NCBI GenBank assembly: GCA_035570595.1
Contig: DATMLF010000147.1
Coordinates: forward strand, 4,255 to 68,254
DNA from: AP-15 sp035570595
Lineage (GTDB): Bacteria > Pseudomonadota > Alphaproteobacteria > ATCC43930 > CGMCC-115725
Length of the DNA: 64,000 nt
Direction of reading: 5' to 3'
The position numbers and the translations under genes were made by a program. This document shows, in pieces, positions 17,643 through 25,970 of the stretch. The notes beneath the pieces are model-generated. The model was not told where the DNA came from. It worked only from the letters and a program-made list of their open reading frames with translations, and ran no database searches. Each line of letters starts with the position of its first letter. Position 1 is the stretch's first letter.

Positions 17643-17854
17643 GGGCATTCTCCATTCAGTTTAGCGGTTGGGTCGTCCCCTGCTAAACATCGTGGTCGCG
17701 GAAAAGGTTCGAGCAGGACCCGACATCGTTCTACCGTATGGCGCAAGCTGCCCCTTCGGCGCCCCGCAACCCCGCTTCCGGAATTGCGATTGACGGTGGT
17801 GCTCACCATGTTTTCTAGTTCCGGCGGTTGCCGGGGAACGAGACAGAACAGGAA

Positions 17855-19108
17855 ATGGAGCACCCGATCCCGCGTCACATCCGGCTCACCTCGCATCCGG
17901 CGAGCGCGGGCCACAGCGCGCCCCCATTGCGCTGGGGGGCCGCGACCCCCGCCGAGCGTGGCCCCGTTGTAGCGAGCCCGGCCGAGCCCGGCCGGCGCAA
18001 CGCCATCGGCTCCTATTGTGGTGCCTACGGGATCTACCGCGCGCTGGCGGTGGCGACCAAGGCCCTGGCGCGGGATCACCGCCCGGACCTCACCGACACC
18101 GCGCCCGCCGCCCTGGTCGCGCCCAGCGCGCAATGGGGCGACCCGGCCAAGATCGTCTCGCTCGACCCTTGGGGTCACCTGGTCGGCGATGTTTTTGCCG
18201 CGGCGATCGCCACCGGCCTCGATGTCCGCCCGACCATCGCGGTCACCACCGCGCGTATCGCCATGCCCGAAATCCGGGAGCTGATGGCGACCGGAAATCT
18301 TGCCCCCGACGGCGAGGTTTTGCTCGGGAACGGTGAGATCCGCGTCACCAAGGCGGCGATCGACCCGGTCTGGCATCTGCCTGGGTTGGCGGCACGCTTT
18401 GGCGTGGCCGAGAGCGACTTGCGGCGCAGCCTCTTCGAGGAAACCGGGGGGATGTTCCCCGAGCTCGTCACCCGCCCCGACCTCGAGGTGCTGCTGCCGC
18501 CGGCCGGCGGGACGACCGTCTACCTGTTCGGCGAGCCGGAGCGGCTGGCGTCACCCGACGCGATCGTGGCGTGCCGCGTTCATGACGAGTGCAACGGGTC
18601 GGACGTGTTCGGCTCCGACATCTGCACCTGCCGACCCTACCTCGTGCACGGCATCGAAGTGTGTGTCGCGACGGCACAGCAGGGCGGGGTCGGCATCATC
18701 GTCTACAACCGCAAGGAAGGCAGGGCGCTCGGCGAGGTCACCAAATTCCTCGTCTACAACGCGCGCAAGCGGCAGCCCGGTGGCGACCGCGCCGACACCT
18801 ATTTCCGCCGCACCGAATGCGTCGCCGGGGTGCAGGACCTGCGCTTTCAGGAATTGATGCCTGATGTCTTGCATTGGCTCGGCGTGCGCCGCATCGACCG
18901 CTGGGTGTCGATGTCGAACATGAAGCGGGCGGCGCTCGAAGCCCAAGGGATCGCGATCGTCGAGCAGGTGGCGATCCCGGAACGGCTGGTGCCGGCCGAC
19001 GCTTCGGTCGAGATCGCGGCCAAAAAGGCGGCCGGGTATTTCGCCCCGGCGGGCATGCCGGACACATCGGCATTGCACGGCGTAAAGGGTCGTGCCCTCG
19101 GCGAGTGA
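17855..19108 (+). CDS. URC1-type GTP cyclohydrolase II homologue, uracil catabolism
   Basis: A 417-residue protein made of a 190-residue N-terminal region (GRRNAIGSYCGAYGIYRALAV) and a C-terminal GTP cyclohydrolase II-like domain that keeps the three zinc cysteines (C246, C257, C259 in ECNGSDVFGSDICTC) and the EGRALGE active-site loop. This combination identifies URC1, the enzyme proposed to open the pyrimidine ring of a uracil nucleotide in the URC uracil-degradation pathway known from Lachancea and some bacteria. The next gene, URC4-like, overlaps it by 17 bases, supporting the assignment. The start is uncertain: ATG 17855 lies close to AGGAA, and a TTG at 17828 is possible. No upp (uracil phosphoribosyltransferase) is in the window. 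Confidence 0.85.
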   Translation: MEHPIPRHIRLTSHPASAGHSAPPLRWGAATPAERGPVVASPAEPGRRNAIGSYCGAYGIYRALAVATKALARDHRPDLTDTAPAALVAPSAQWGDPAKIVSLDPWGHLVGDVFAAAIATGLDVRPTIAVTTARIAMPEIRELMATGNLAPDGEVLLGNGEIRVTKAAIDPVWHLPGLAARFGVAESDLRRSLFEETGGMFPELVTRPDLEVLLPPAGGTTVYLFGEPERLASPDAIVACRVHDECNGSDVFGSDICTCRPYLVHGIEVCVATAQQGGVGIIVYNRKEGRALGEVTKFLVYNARKRQPGGDRADTYFRRTECVAGVQDLRFQELMPDVLHWLGVRRIDRWVSMSNMKRAALEAQGIAIVEQVAIPERLVPADASVEIAAKKAAGYFAPAGMPDTSALHGVKGRALGE

Positions 19109-20300
19109 CGGCGCGGCGGGTGCCGTGGCGCTGCTCCGCGCCGCGGCGGTGCGCGAGCGCTGCGAGATCGTGTTCGCCGCTGCCGAACAGGGGGAGACAC
19201 CGCATTTCCGGCTTGACCTGGGTCGCCTTGGCGAGGTCGCCGACCGCGTTGCCGCCGTCACGCGCCGCCGCTATCCCAATCTTGCCGTCCCGCCGCACAG
19301 CCGCTGGCGCCACTTCTCGGTGGGCGGGATCGAACGCGCCGCGCTCGTTGCCGCCGACGCCGACAAGGACGAGCGGGCGCGGGCGCGGATCGATCTCGCG
19401 GTCGTGTCGGTGCTGCTCGACGCCGGGACCGGCCAGGGGTGGCGCTACCATGAGGCCGAAACCGGCCAGCGGTGGGGCCGCTCGGAAGGGCTGGCGGTGG
19501 CGAGCCTGCGGGCGATGCAGCGGGGTCTGTTCTCCGCCGACCCGACAAACCCGTGGCGCGCCGACGCGGCGGCGCTGGCGCGGATCACGCCCGAAGGTCT
19601 CGCCAGCGCGTTTCAGCATGGCCCCGGCAATGAAATTGTCGGGCTCGAAGGCCGCGCCCGATTGCTGCGCCGGCTGGGCGAGGTTTGCGCCGCCGACCCC
19701 GCTCGGTTTGGCGCGCCGGCGCGGCCTGGCGGGCTCTACGATCACTGGCGGGCCGAGGGCGGCGTCACCGCGCCCGAAATCCTCGCCACGTTGCTTCGGG
19801 CATTGGGTCCGGTGTGGCCGGCGCGGATCAGCTGGGGCGGCGTCTCGCTCGGCGACTGCGGGCGCCACCGGTCGGTGCCGGGCGACGGTTTCGTGCCGTT
19901 TCACAAGCTCTCGCAATGGCTTGCGTATTCTTTGATCGAGCCGCTTGAAGCGGGCGGCGTCCGCGTCACCCGCCGCGACGGGCTGACCGGGCTCGCCGAG
20001 TACCGTAACGGCGGGCTCTTTCTCGATTGCGGCGTGATCATGGCTCGCGACCCGGGGCTCCTGTCGCGCCCGCTCGACGGGGCGAGCGAGCCGGTTGTCG
20101 AGTGGCGGGCCCTCACGGTCGCGCTGCTCGACCGGCTGGCACCCGAGGTCCGCGCCCGGCTCCGCAAGAGCGCCACGGAGTTCCCGCTCGCATGCATGCT
20201 TGAAGGCGGCAGCTGGGCGGCCGGGCGCGAGGTCGCCTTCGACCGCCGGCCCGACGGCCGCGCGCCGATAAACGTCGTCAGCGACGGCACCTTGTTCTAA
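19092..20300 (+). CDS. URC4/DUF1688 family protein, uracil catabolism
   Basis: A 402-residue DUF1688 protein, the family that includes yeast URC4 and Aspergillus urg3. Recognisable blocks are RRRYPNLAVPPHSRWRHFSV near residue 60, then GTGQGWRYHEAETGQRWGRS, the FQHGPGNEIVGLEGRA block, and LGDCGRHRS with FHKLSQWLAYSL. The biochemical step is not settled; genetics place it after URC1 in uracil ring breakdown to urea and 3-hydroxypropionate. It starts at GTG inside the end of URC1 and is clearly co-translated. The downstream GarR-like reductase is convergent across 333 bp. Confidence 0.85.
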   Translation: MPSASDGAAGAVALLRAAAVRERCEIVFAAAEQGETPHFRLDLGRLGEVADRVAAVTRRRYPNLAVPPHSRWRHFSVGGIERAALVAADADKDERARARIDLAVVSVLLDAGTGQGWRYHEAETGQRWGRSEGLAVASLRAMQRGLFSADPTNPWRADAAALARITPEGLASAFQHGPGNEIVGLEGRARLLRRLGEVCAADPARFGAPARPGGLYDHWRAEGGVTAPEILATLLRALGPVWPARISWGGVSLGDCGRHRSVPGDGFVPFHKLSQWLAYSLIEPLEAGGVRVTRRDGLTGLAEYRNGGLFLDCGVIMARDPGLLSRPLDGASEPVVEWRALTVALLDRLAPEVRARLRKSATEFPLACMLEGGSWAAGREVAFDRRPDGRAPINVVSDGTLF

Positions 20301-20633
20301 ACGTGCCAACGCCCCGGTCCACGCATGTTCCGCCGCCGCCTGCTGGCGTCTTCCAGATAGCCGGAAAGGGCCGGCCCGAGCGCGGTGCACAGCATGCGCG
20401 CGCCGCATGCGAAAGCTTCGCATCGAAGGACGGTGGTCGTCGAACGCCGCACATTTGCCAGCGACCGATCGCTCTGGGGGACGAACTTGAAGCCGCCGAG
20501 TTGCCGATTGCGGATTTGGCCCACAACACAGATTCTGCTCGCGTCGGTCGTAAAGCGCAGAATTCTCGCGCGCTCGGTAGCGATAGCGTTCTTTCCGCGC
20601 GTGGCTCGGCCCCTCACCCCGGCCGAGAAGTTA
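20301..20633. other. 333-bp intergenic region without a supported gene
   Basis: Between the convergent URC4 and GarR genes. I find no gene with a ribosome site or recognisable product. A short perfect palindrome, ATGCGAA-agc-TTCGCAT at 20407-20423, is the only structure; it has no T-tract and I do not call it a terminator. Confidence 0.5.
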
Positions 20634-21518
20634 TCAGCCCTTCGCGACCTGGTGATGGGCGAGGTGCTCGAGGACGCGCACCAGCCCCGAGTGATCCCAC
20701 CCCTTGCCGCCAAGTGCCGCGGCGGCGTTGAACAATTCCTGCGTCGTCGCGGTGTTGGGCAACGACATGCTCAATGCCCGCGCCCCCTGCAGGGCCAGGC
20801 TCAAGTCCTTTTGGTGCAGCTCGATGCGAAAGCCGGGGTCGAAGGCGCGCTTGATCATGCGCTCGCCATGGATTTCGAGGATCCGCGAGGAGGCGAAGCC
20901 GCCCATCAGCGCCTGCCTGACCTTGGCCGGGTCGGCCCCGGCCTTGGATGCGAACACCAACGCCTCGCCGACCGCCTCGATCGTCAGCGCGACGATGATC
21001 TGGTTGGCGACCTTGGTCGTCTGCCCGGCGCCGACCTCGCCGACCAGGGTGATGTTCTTGCCCATCAGGTCGAACAATGGCTTGACCTTGGCGAAATCGC
21101 CCTCGGAGCCGCCGACCATGATCGTCAACGACGCCGCCTTGGCGCCGACCTCGCCGCCGGAGACCGGCGCATCGACGTAGCCGCAGCCTTTTTTGGCGAT
21201 CTCGGCCGCGAATTCCTTGGTCTCGATCGGTGAGATCGAGCTCATGTCGACGACGGTCTTGCCCGGCGCCAGCCCCTCGGCGACCCCGCCCGAGTCGAAC
21301 AGCACGCTCTTTACATCGGGCGTGTCCGGCACCATTAGGATCACGACCTCGGCGCGCGCGGCGATCTCCTTCAACGTATCGCACACCGTGGCGCCGGCCT
21401 CGCGCACATCCGCCGGCAAGCGGCGTTTGCCAAAGACGAACAATTCGTGGCCGCCCTTGACCAAGTTGAGGGCCATCGGGTGCCCCATGATGCCGAGCCC
21501 GACAAAACCGATCTTCAT
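20634..21518 (-). CDS. 2-hydroxy-3-oxopropionate reductase, GarR/GlxR family
   Basis: A 294-residue beta-hydroxyacid dehydrogenase: N-terminal NAD(P) fold with FVGLGIMGHPMALNLVKGGH, substrate motif DAPVSGGEVGA, catalytic-Lys helix TTKVANQIIV and the GGFASSRILEIHGERMI and RIELHQKDL blocks typical of tartronate semialdehyde reductase. It reduces 2-hydroxy-3-oxopropionate to glycerate; close relatives act on malonate semialdehyde, methylmalonate semialdehyde or succinic semialdehyde. The ATG at 21518 follows GGAGGGG. Glyoxylate genes (gcl, hyi) are absent nearby; the neighbours are the URC genes, which opens another reading given in the findings. Confidence 0.88.
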   Translation of the reverse strand: MKIGFVGLGIMGHPMALNLVKGGHELFVFGKRRLPADVREAGATVCDTLKEIAARAEVVILMVPDTPDVKSVLFDSGGVAEGLAPGKTVVDMSSISPIETKEFAAEIAKKGCGYVDAPVSGGEVGAKAASLTIMVGGSEGDFAKVKPLFDLMGKNITLVGEVGAGQTTKVANQIIVALTIEAVGEALVFASKAGADPAKVRQALMGGFASSRILEIHGERMIKRAFDPGFRIELHQKDLSLALQGARALSMSLPNTATTQELFNAAAALGGKGWDHSGLVRVLEHLAHHQVAKG

Positions 21519-21652
21519 GACCCCTCCTGCCCGAATCGAAGAACCGCGCTCGCCGCACAGTGCCCCAGCTCAGCCCGAGCGCTCAAGCGCCGCGCACGCC
21601 TCGACCGCATTCGCTGTGCTAGGATGCGGAAGCCAGGATTGGAGGCGCGGCA

Positions 21653-22096
21653 ATGGCCCGCAACGCCGTCGATTACGAGGAAGATTTCTACGCCTGGACC
21701 GTCGACCAGGCGCGGCTGTTGCGCGCCGGCGAGTTGTCCACGATCGACGCCGCCAACCTTGCCGAGGAGATCGAGAGCATGGGGCGCAGCGATCGGCGAG
21801 AATTGCAGAGCCGACTCGCCGGGCTGACGATGCACTTGTTGAAATGGCGGTTCCAACCCTCGGCAAGGTCGCGGAGCTGGTCGGCGACGATCGAGGAACA
21901 GCGGCTGCAGATCGAGCAGGTTTTCGCCGAGTCGCCCAGCCTGCGGCCGCTCGCCGCCGGCATGTTGCAGCAAGCCTATCCGATCGCCCGCGCACGTGCC
22001 ATCGCCGAGACCGGTCTTGCCGATGACCTGTTACCCACCCTTTGCCCTTTTGCTGTCGACGAAATGTTGTCGCGCTCGTTTCTGCCGCAGCCGTAG
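21653..22096 (+). CDS. DUF29 family protein
   Basis: A 147-residue protein matching DUF29: YEEDFYAWTVDQARLLRAGE, then LAEEIESMGRSDRRELQSRL, HLLKWRFQPSARSRSW and an IEEQRLQIEQVF block. DUF29 proteins are small, helical, often present in many copies in alphaproteobacteria and cyanobacteria, with no firm function. The ATG at 21653 opens the family motif; GGAGGCG precedes it. It is convergent with the dehalogenase-like gene and diverges from the GarR gene. Confidence 0.85.
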   Translation: MARNAVDYEEDFYAWTVDQARLLRAGELSTIDAANLAEEIESMGRSDRRELQSRLAGLTMHLLKWRFQPSARSRSWSATIEEQRLQIEQVFAESPSLRPLAAGMLQQAYPIARARAIAETGLADDLLPTLCPFAVDEMLSRSFLPQP

Positions 22097-22104
22097 GGGG
22101 CCGC

Positions 22105-22992
22105 TCATCCGGCGAAATGGCGCAAGAGCCAGCTCAGGGTCGCCTCGGGCGCCTCCTCCGGCACGTAATGGCCGCAGGGCAGCGCACCGCCCCAGGCGTC
22201 GTTCGCGTAATCGCGCTGCCAGACCGCCAGCACGTCGCCGTGCACGCCCTCGGTGTGGCTCTTCGCCCCCCAGATCACCAAGAGCGGCACGGTGATCTTG
22301 TGCCCGGCCGCGAAATCGGCCTTGTCCATCTCGAAGTCGCAGGTTGCGCATGCGCGGTAGTCGGCGCATGACCCCTTGATCGTCTTCCAGTTGAAGCAGC
22401 GGACGTACTCGGCGAACGCCTCGGGGTCGAAAAACCCGAGGCCGAGGCCGGGCTTCGACAGTTTCTTTTCCATGAAATACTGCGCCGGGATGCCGGCCAG
22501 CATCCGCTCCGGAAAGTCGTAGGGCTGCGCCATCATTGCCCAGTGCCACGAGCGCAACGCCCATTCCCGCGAGGTGTGGGTCCAGATGTGGTGGTTCGGC
22601 AAGATGTCGATCAGCGCCGCCCGCTTGACCCGGTCGGGATGGTCGAGGCACATGCGCGCGGTGGTGCGGGCGCCGCGGTCATGCCCGGCGACAAAGAACT
22701 CGCGGTAGCCGAGCTTCTCCATGACCTCGACCTGGTCCTGCGCCATCGCCCGGAACGAATAGTTGAGGTTGTTCTCGCCGGCGTCGTCGGAGCCGACGCT
22801 GTCGCCATAGCCGCGCAGGTCGGCCGCCACGACGTGAAAGCGCTTCGCCAAATCCGGCGCGATCTTGCCCCACGAGGCGTGGGTCAGCGGGTTGCCGTGC
22901 AGCAGCAACAGGGGCGGCCCGTCGCCGCCATGGCGCAGATTGATCCGCGCGCTCGAAGTCTCGATTTCCGTCCGGGTGAATCCTTCAAACAT
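22105..22992 (-). CDS. alpha/beta hydrolase, fluoroacetate dehalogenase-like
   Basis: A 295-residue alpha/beta hydrolase close to haloacetate/fluoroacetate dehalogenases. The nucleophile is Asp105 in GHDRGAR, with Arg106 and Arg109 placed to bind the carboxylate; catalytic His275 lies in CGHYVPEEAP and the acid may be Asp129 (LIDIL). A halide-binding set is visible at His150-Trp151 and Tyr212, close to the numbering in the Rhodopseudomonas enzyme (His149, Trp150, Tyr212). The expected reaction is hydrolytic removal of halide from a 2-haloacid via an aspartyl ester. The ATG at 22992 follows AAGGAG. No other haloacid genes are adjacent. An epoxide hydrolase is the alternative, but the distal tyrosines it needs are not evident. 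Confidence 0.75.
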   Translation of the reverse strand: MFEGFTRTEIETSSARINLRHGGDGPPLLLLHGNPLTHASWGKIAPDLAKRFHVVAADLRGYGDSVGSDDAGENNLNYSFRAMAQDQVEVMEKLGYREFFVAGHDRGARTTARMCLDHPDRVKRAALIDILPNHHIWTHTSREWALRSWHWAMMAQPYDFPERMLAGIPAQYFMEKKLSKPGLGLGFFDPEAFAEYVRCFNWKTIKGSCADYRACATCDFEMDKADFAAGHKITVPLLVIWGAKSHTEGVHGDVLAVWQRDYANDAWGGALPCGHYVPEEAPEATLSWLLRHFAG

Positions 22993-23020
22993 TCATCTCT
23001 CCTTTCCGCGCTTCACACAT

Positions 23021-23125
23021 CGTCTTGGCCGGGCTTGACCCGGCCATCCACGCCTTCGTTCGGCTTGACGCGGCCGGTTCCAAGACGTGGATACCCGGCA
23101 CGAGGTCGGGCAAAGCGACCAAGGG
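23021..23125. repeat. dispersed inverted repeat, family A (copy 1)
   Basis: Two imperfect arms: cttggccgggcttgacccgg with ccatccacgc on the left and cgtggatacccggcacgagg then tcgggcaaag on the right. The same layout occurs at 44327-44425. Such GC-rich intergenic repeats with a pairing CATCCACG/CGTGGAT core are common in alphaproteobacterial genomes. It lies between the dehalogenase and the B12 radical SAM gene, in the region divergent to both. Confidence 0.7.
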
Positions 23126-23263
23126 TAGGGCCAACAGAAGATGCGAGAGCACCGCCCGGCCGGCAAAATAGCGGGTTCGATCGGCGGTTGCGAGGAAGGG
23201 CTTTCCCCGCGGCTGCAAGGCAGGTAAGACTTCCGGTTGAGTGGCCAGCGGGGCGAGGGTAGG

Positions 23264-24964
23264 TTGGGGGACCGCCGGTTCGTCGTCGAGTTGATCAAGC
23301 CGTCGCACTACGACGATGACGGCTATGTGATCCAGTGGTGGAAATCGTGGATCCCGTCGAACTCGCTCGCCTGCCTCTACGGGATCGCGACCGACATCGC
23401 CGCGCGCAGGGTGCTCGGGCCCGATGTCGCGGTCGAAATCCACGCCTATGACGAATGCCACACGGTCATCCCGATTCGCAGCATCATCCGGCGGATAAAG
23501 GCGGCCGACGCCGGGCTCGTCTGCCTTGTCGGCGTCCAGTCGAACCAGTTCCCGCGGGCGATGGACCTGGCGGCGCGCTTGCGCGAGGCGGGCGTCGCGG
23601 TCGCGGTCGGCGGGTTTCACGTCTCGGGCTGCCTGGCAATGCTGCCGGACCTGCCGCCGGATCTCGAACAGGCGCGCGACCGTGGCGTCACCCTGTTCGC
23701 CGGCGAGGCCGAGGGCCGGCTCGAAGCGGTGTTCGCCGACGCGCTCGCCGGGCGGTTGCGTCCGGTCTACAATTTCATGGACGAGCTGCCGGGGCTCCAG
23801 CAGCAGGTCACCCCGTTTCTGCCGATCGACATCGTGCGCCGCTACGGCGAGACGATCGGCGCCTTCGACGCCGGGCGCGGCTGCCCGTTCCAGTGCAGCT
23901 TTTGCACGATCATCAACGTCCAGGGCAGGAAATCGCGCTGGCGCGACGCCGACGACGTCGAGCGCCTGGTGCGCGCCAACCTCGCGCAGGGTGTGTTCCG
24001 CTTTTTCATCACCGACGACAATTTCGCGCGCAACCGCAATTGGGAGGCGATCTTCGACCGGCTGATCCAGATGCGCGAGCAGGAAGGGCTGCGCCTGCAA
24101 TTCATCATCCAGGTCGACACCTTGTGCCACCGCATCCCGAATTTTGTCGAGAAGGCCGCCCGCGCCGGCTGCAAGCGGGTCTTTGTCGGGCTCGAAAACG
24201 TCAACCCCGACAACCTGCTTTCGGCCAAGAAAAAGCAGAACCGCGTGCACGAATACCGGGCGATGTTCCTCGCCTGGCGGAGGCACCAGGTCATCACCTA
24301 CGCCGGCTACATTCTCGGGTTCCCCGGCGACACGCCGGAGCGGATCGCGCGCGACATCGCTACCGTGCAGCGGGAATTGCCGGTCGACCTGTTGGAGTTC
24401 TTCATCCTGACACCGTTGCCGGGCTCGGCCGACCACCAGGCGCTCGATGCCGAGCGCGTGTGGATGGACCCCGACATGAACAAGTACGACCTCGAGCACG
24501 TCACGACCGGGCACCCGGTCATGTCGGCCGGGGAATGGCAAAGGGTCTACCGCGCGGCCTGGGATCTCTATTATTCAACCGAGCACATCGAAACCATCTT
24601 TCGGCGCGCCAAGGCCAGCGGCATCAAGCCGGTGCGATTGTTAAATCACATCCTGCAATTCTATTTCACCTTTCTTCAAGAAAAGGTGCATCCGTTGCAG
24701 GGCGGCTATTTCCGCCGCAAGGTCCGACGCAGCCGCCGCGCGGGCCTGCCGCGCGAAAACCCGCTGGTCTTCTACCCGCGTCGGGTCATCGAAGTCGTCG
24801 ACACCCACGCTCGGCTCGCTTCCTTCTATCTTTACCTGCATCGCATTCGCCGCCGCGTCGAGCGCGACCAGCACCCTTACGCCGACCCGGCGCTCGCCCC
24901 GCTCGCCGACCCGGCGCCGATCTCCCGCCGCGACCCCGCCCCCGCAACCCCCGCCGCCGCCTAA
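23264..24964 (+). CDS. B12-binding domain radical SAM protein
   Basis: A radical SAM enzyme of roughly 565 residues. The first 150 residues form a cobalamin-binding-like Rossmann domain (LVGVQSNQFPRAMDLAARLR then VAVGGFHVSG). The CPFQCSFC motif (first Cys codon at 23882) binds the [4Fe-4S] cluster, and GYILGFPGDTPERIARDI is typical of the class. The canonical DxHxxG cobalamin loop is not evident, so B12 may bind without a lower His ligand or not at all. The C-terminal tail is basic and proline-rich. Family members do methylations and unusual carbon chemistry on lipids, cofactors and antibiotics. The start is uncertain: TTG at 23264 has GAGGG upstream, and a second TTG lies at 23237. Confidence 0.75.
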   Translation: MGDRRFVVELIKPSHYDDDGYVIQWWKSWIPSNSLACLYGIATDIAARRVLGPDVAVEIHAYDECHTVIPIRSIIRRIKAADAGLVCLVGVQSNQFPRAMDLAARLREAGVAVAVGGFHVSGCLAMLPDLPPDLEQARDRGVTLFAGEAEGRLEAVFADALAGRLRPVYNFMDELPGLQQQVTPFLPIDIVRRYGETIGAFDAGRGCPFQCSFCTIINVQGRKSRWRDADDVERLVRANLAQGVFRFFITDDNFARNRNWEAIFDRLIQMREQEGLRLQFIIQVDTLCHRIPNFVEKAARAGCKRVFVGLENVNPDNLLSAKKKQNRVHEYRAMFLAWRRHQVITYAGYILGFPGDTPERIARDIATVQRELPVDLLEFFILTPLPGSADHQALDAERVWMDPDMNKYDLEHVTTGHPVMSAGEWQRVYRAAWDLYYSTEHIETIFRRAKASGIKPVRLLNHILQFYFTFLQEKVHPLQGGYFRRKVRRSRRAGLPRENPLVFYPRRVIEVVDTHARLASFYLYLHRIRRRVERDQHPYADPALAPLADPAPISRRDPAPATPAAA

Positions 24965-25012
24965 CCTACGCGTCTTCGCCCGCGCGTCCGGTCGGCACGA
25001 GCGAACAGCAAG

Positions 25013-25098
25013 CGTAGGGCGGAAAAGCGCAGCGCTTTCCGCCATGACGGCTCTGATCGCGCCGTCCGGCGGATTAGGCTCCGCTGATCCGCCCTACC
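25013..25098. repeat. intergenic inverted repeat, GTAGGGCGG type (family D)
   Basis: A pair of hairpins bounded by gtagggcgga at the left and gatccgccctac at the right. Inner stems are GGCGGAAAAGCGC with GCGCTTTCCGCC (25018-25042) and GGCGGATTAG with CTGATCCGCC (25069-25094). The whole element is an imperfect inverted repeat in the gap between two convergent genes, so it could also act as a bidirectional terminator. Confidence 0.75.
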
Positions 25099-25121
25099 GG
25101 TTTCACGTGGACCCGCTTCCT

Positions 25122-25883
25122 TTATTGCGCGGCGGCGCGCATCGGGACGTACGACTTGAGGAAATTGCGCACGCGGTTGATCGTGCGTTCCTTGAGGTCG
25201 GGCGGCTCGCGCCACGGGTAGACCGTGATCTCGGCGTTGGGCGCCAACGAGGCGACATCGATCGAGGTCGGCAGCGGGTGCGCCGGCGTGTCGTCGGGCA
25301 GCACCAGCATCGGCGTGCGGCAGTTGCGGATGAAGTCGCGCGGCACACTATAGAGGAAGTCGGGGTTCACCCGGTACAAGTTTTGCAGATACTGATCGAC
25401 CTGCGCCATGTTGAGGTCGGGCCGCTTTGGCAGCAACTCGGGCGCCCAGACATCCGTGCCGGAGCGGTGCATAACGTCGGGGTCCTCGGGCCGGTGCCCG
25501 ACCGTCTGGCAGAACACGGCGGCAAGGACGCGGTCGGGCGCACGCTGCATCAGCTTCCCGGCAAAACACCCGCCGATGCAGTAGCCCATGTAAAAGAACT
25601 CGCGGATGCCGAGGTGGTCCATCACGCCCAGCTGATCGTCGGCAAAGGCGCCCCACGGGTCGCTCGCCGGGATCGGTCCGGTGCTCTCGCCGCCATTCGC
25701 GTTGCGCTGGTCCATCGTGATAACGCGGAAGTCGTTCTTGAACGCCTCCGGCGCGTTGAACACGGCGGTCGGCCAGTTGCTGACCCGCGAGTTCAACCCC
25801 CCGCCAGGGGTGACCAGCAACGGGAAGCCGGAGCCGGTCTCCTCGTAGCGGATGCGGACATCGCCCTTTTGATAAAACGGCAT
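25122..25883 (-). CDS. alpha/beta hydrolase with Cys nucleophile
   Basis: A 253-residue alpha/beta hydrolase fold: VTPGGGLNSR oxyanion region, ITMDQRNANGGES strand-loop, and a nucleophile elbow GYCIGG in which Cys102 replaces the usual Ser. A catalytic acid may be in VLPDDTPAH. At the end, where a His is expected, the sequence reads YPWREPPDLKERT with no His. It may work like dienelactone hydrolase-type Cys enzymes or be a non-hydrolytic relative. ATG at 25883 follows AAGGAG; an upstream in-frame ATG at 25928 has no site. It shares a direction with the SDR and serine hydrolase genes upstream. Confidence 0.7.
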   Translation of the reverse strand: MPFYQKGDVRIRYEETGSGFPLLVTPGGGLNSRVSNWPTAVFNAPEAFKNDFRVITMDQRNANGGESTGPIPASDPWGAFADDQLGVMDHLGIREFFYMGYCIGGCFAGKLMQRAPDRVLAAVFCQTVGHRPEDPDVMHRSGTDVWAPELLPKRPDLNMAQVDQYLQNLYRVNPDFLYSVPRDFIRNCRTPMLVLPDDTPAHPLPTSIDVASLAPNAEITVYPWREPPDLKERTINRVRNFLKSYVPMRAAAQ

Positions 25884-25970
25884 GGCAATTTCTCCTTCTG
25901 CAGCGTGACGCCGGATTCTATCGCGCAAAGCCCCGCACCGAAATCCACTAAGGGTGCCGGGCGCCTCGCG

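Noticed and set aside
18738..20423. Minus-strand frame of 561 codons over URC1 and URC4.
   Set aside because: It overlaps two recognisable genes and has no motif; URC1 zinc cysteines and DUF1688 blocks are on the plus strand.
20407..20423. ATGCGAA-agc-TTCGCAT palindrome as a terminator between convergent genes.
   Set aside because: Too short, no T-tract on either strand; kept only as a note.
22985..24541. Long antisense open frame opposite the B12 radical SAM gene (518 codons).
   Set aside because: The sense frame carries the CxxxCxxC motif and family blocks; the antisense product has no recognisable domain and its length is a product of GC-rich codon use.
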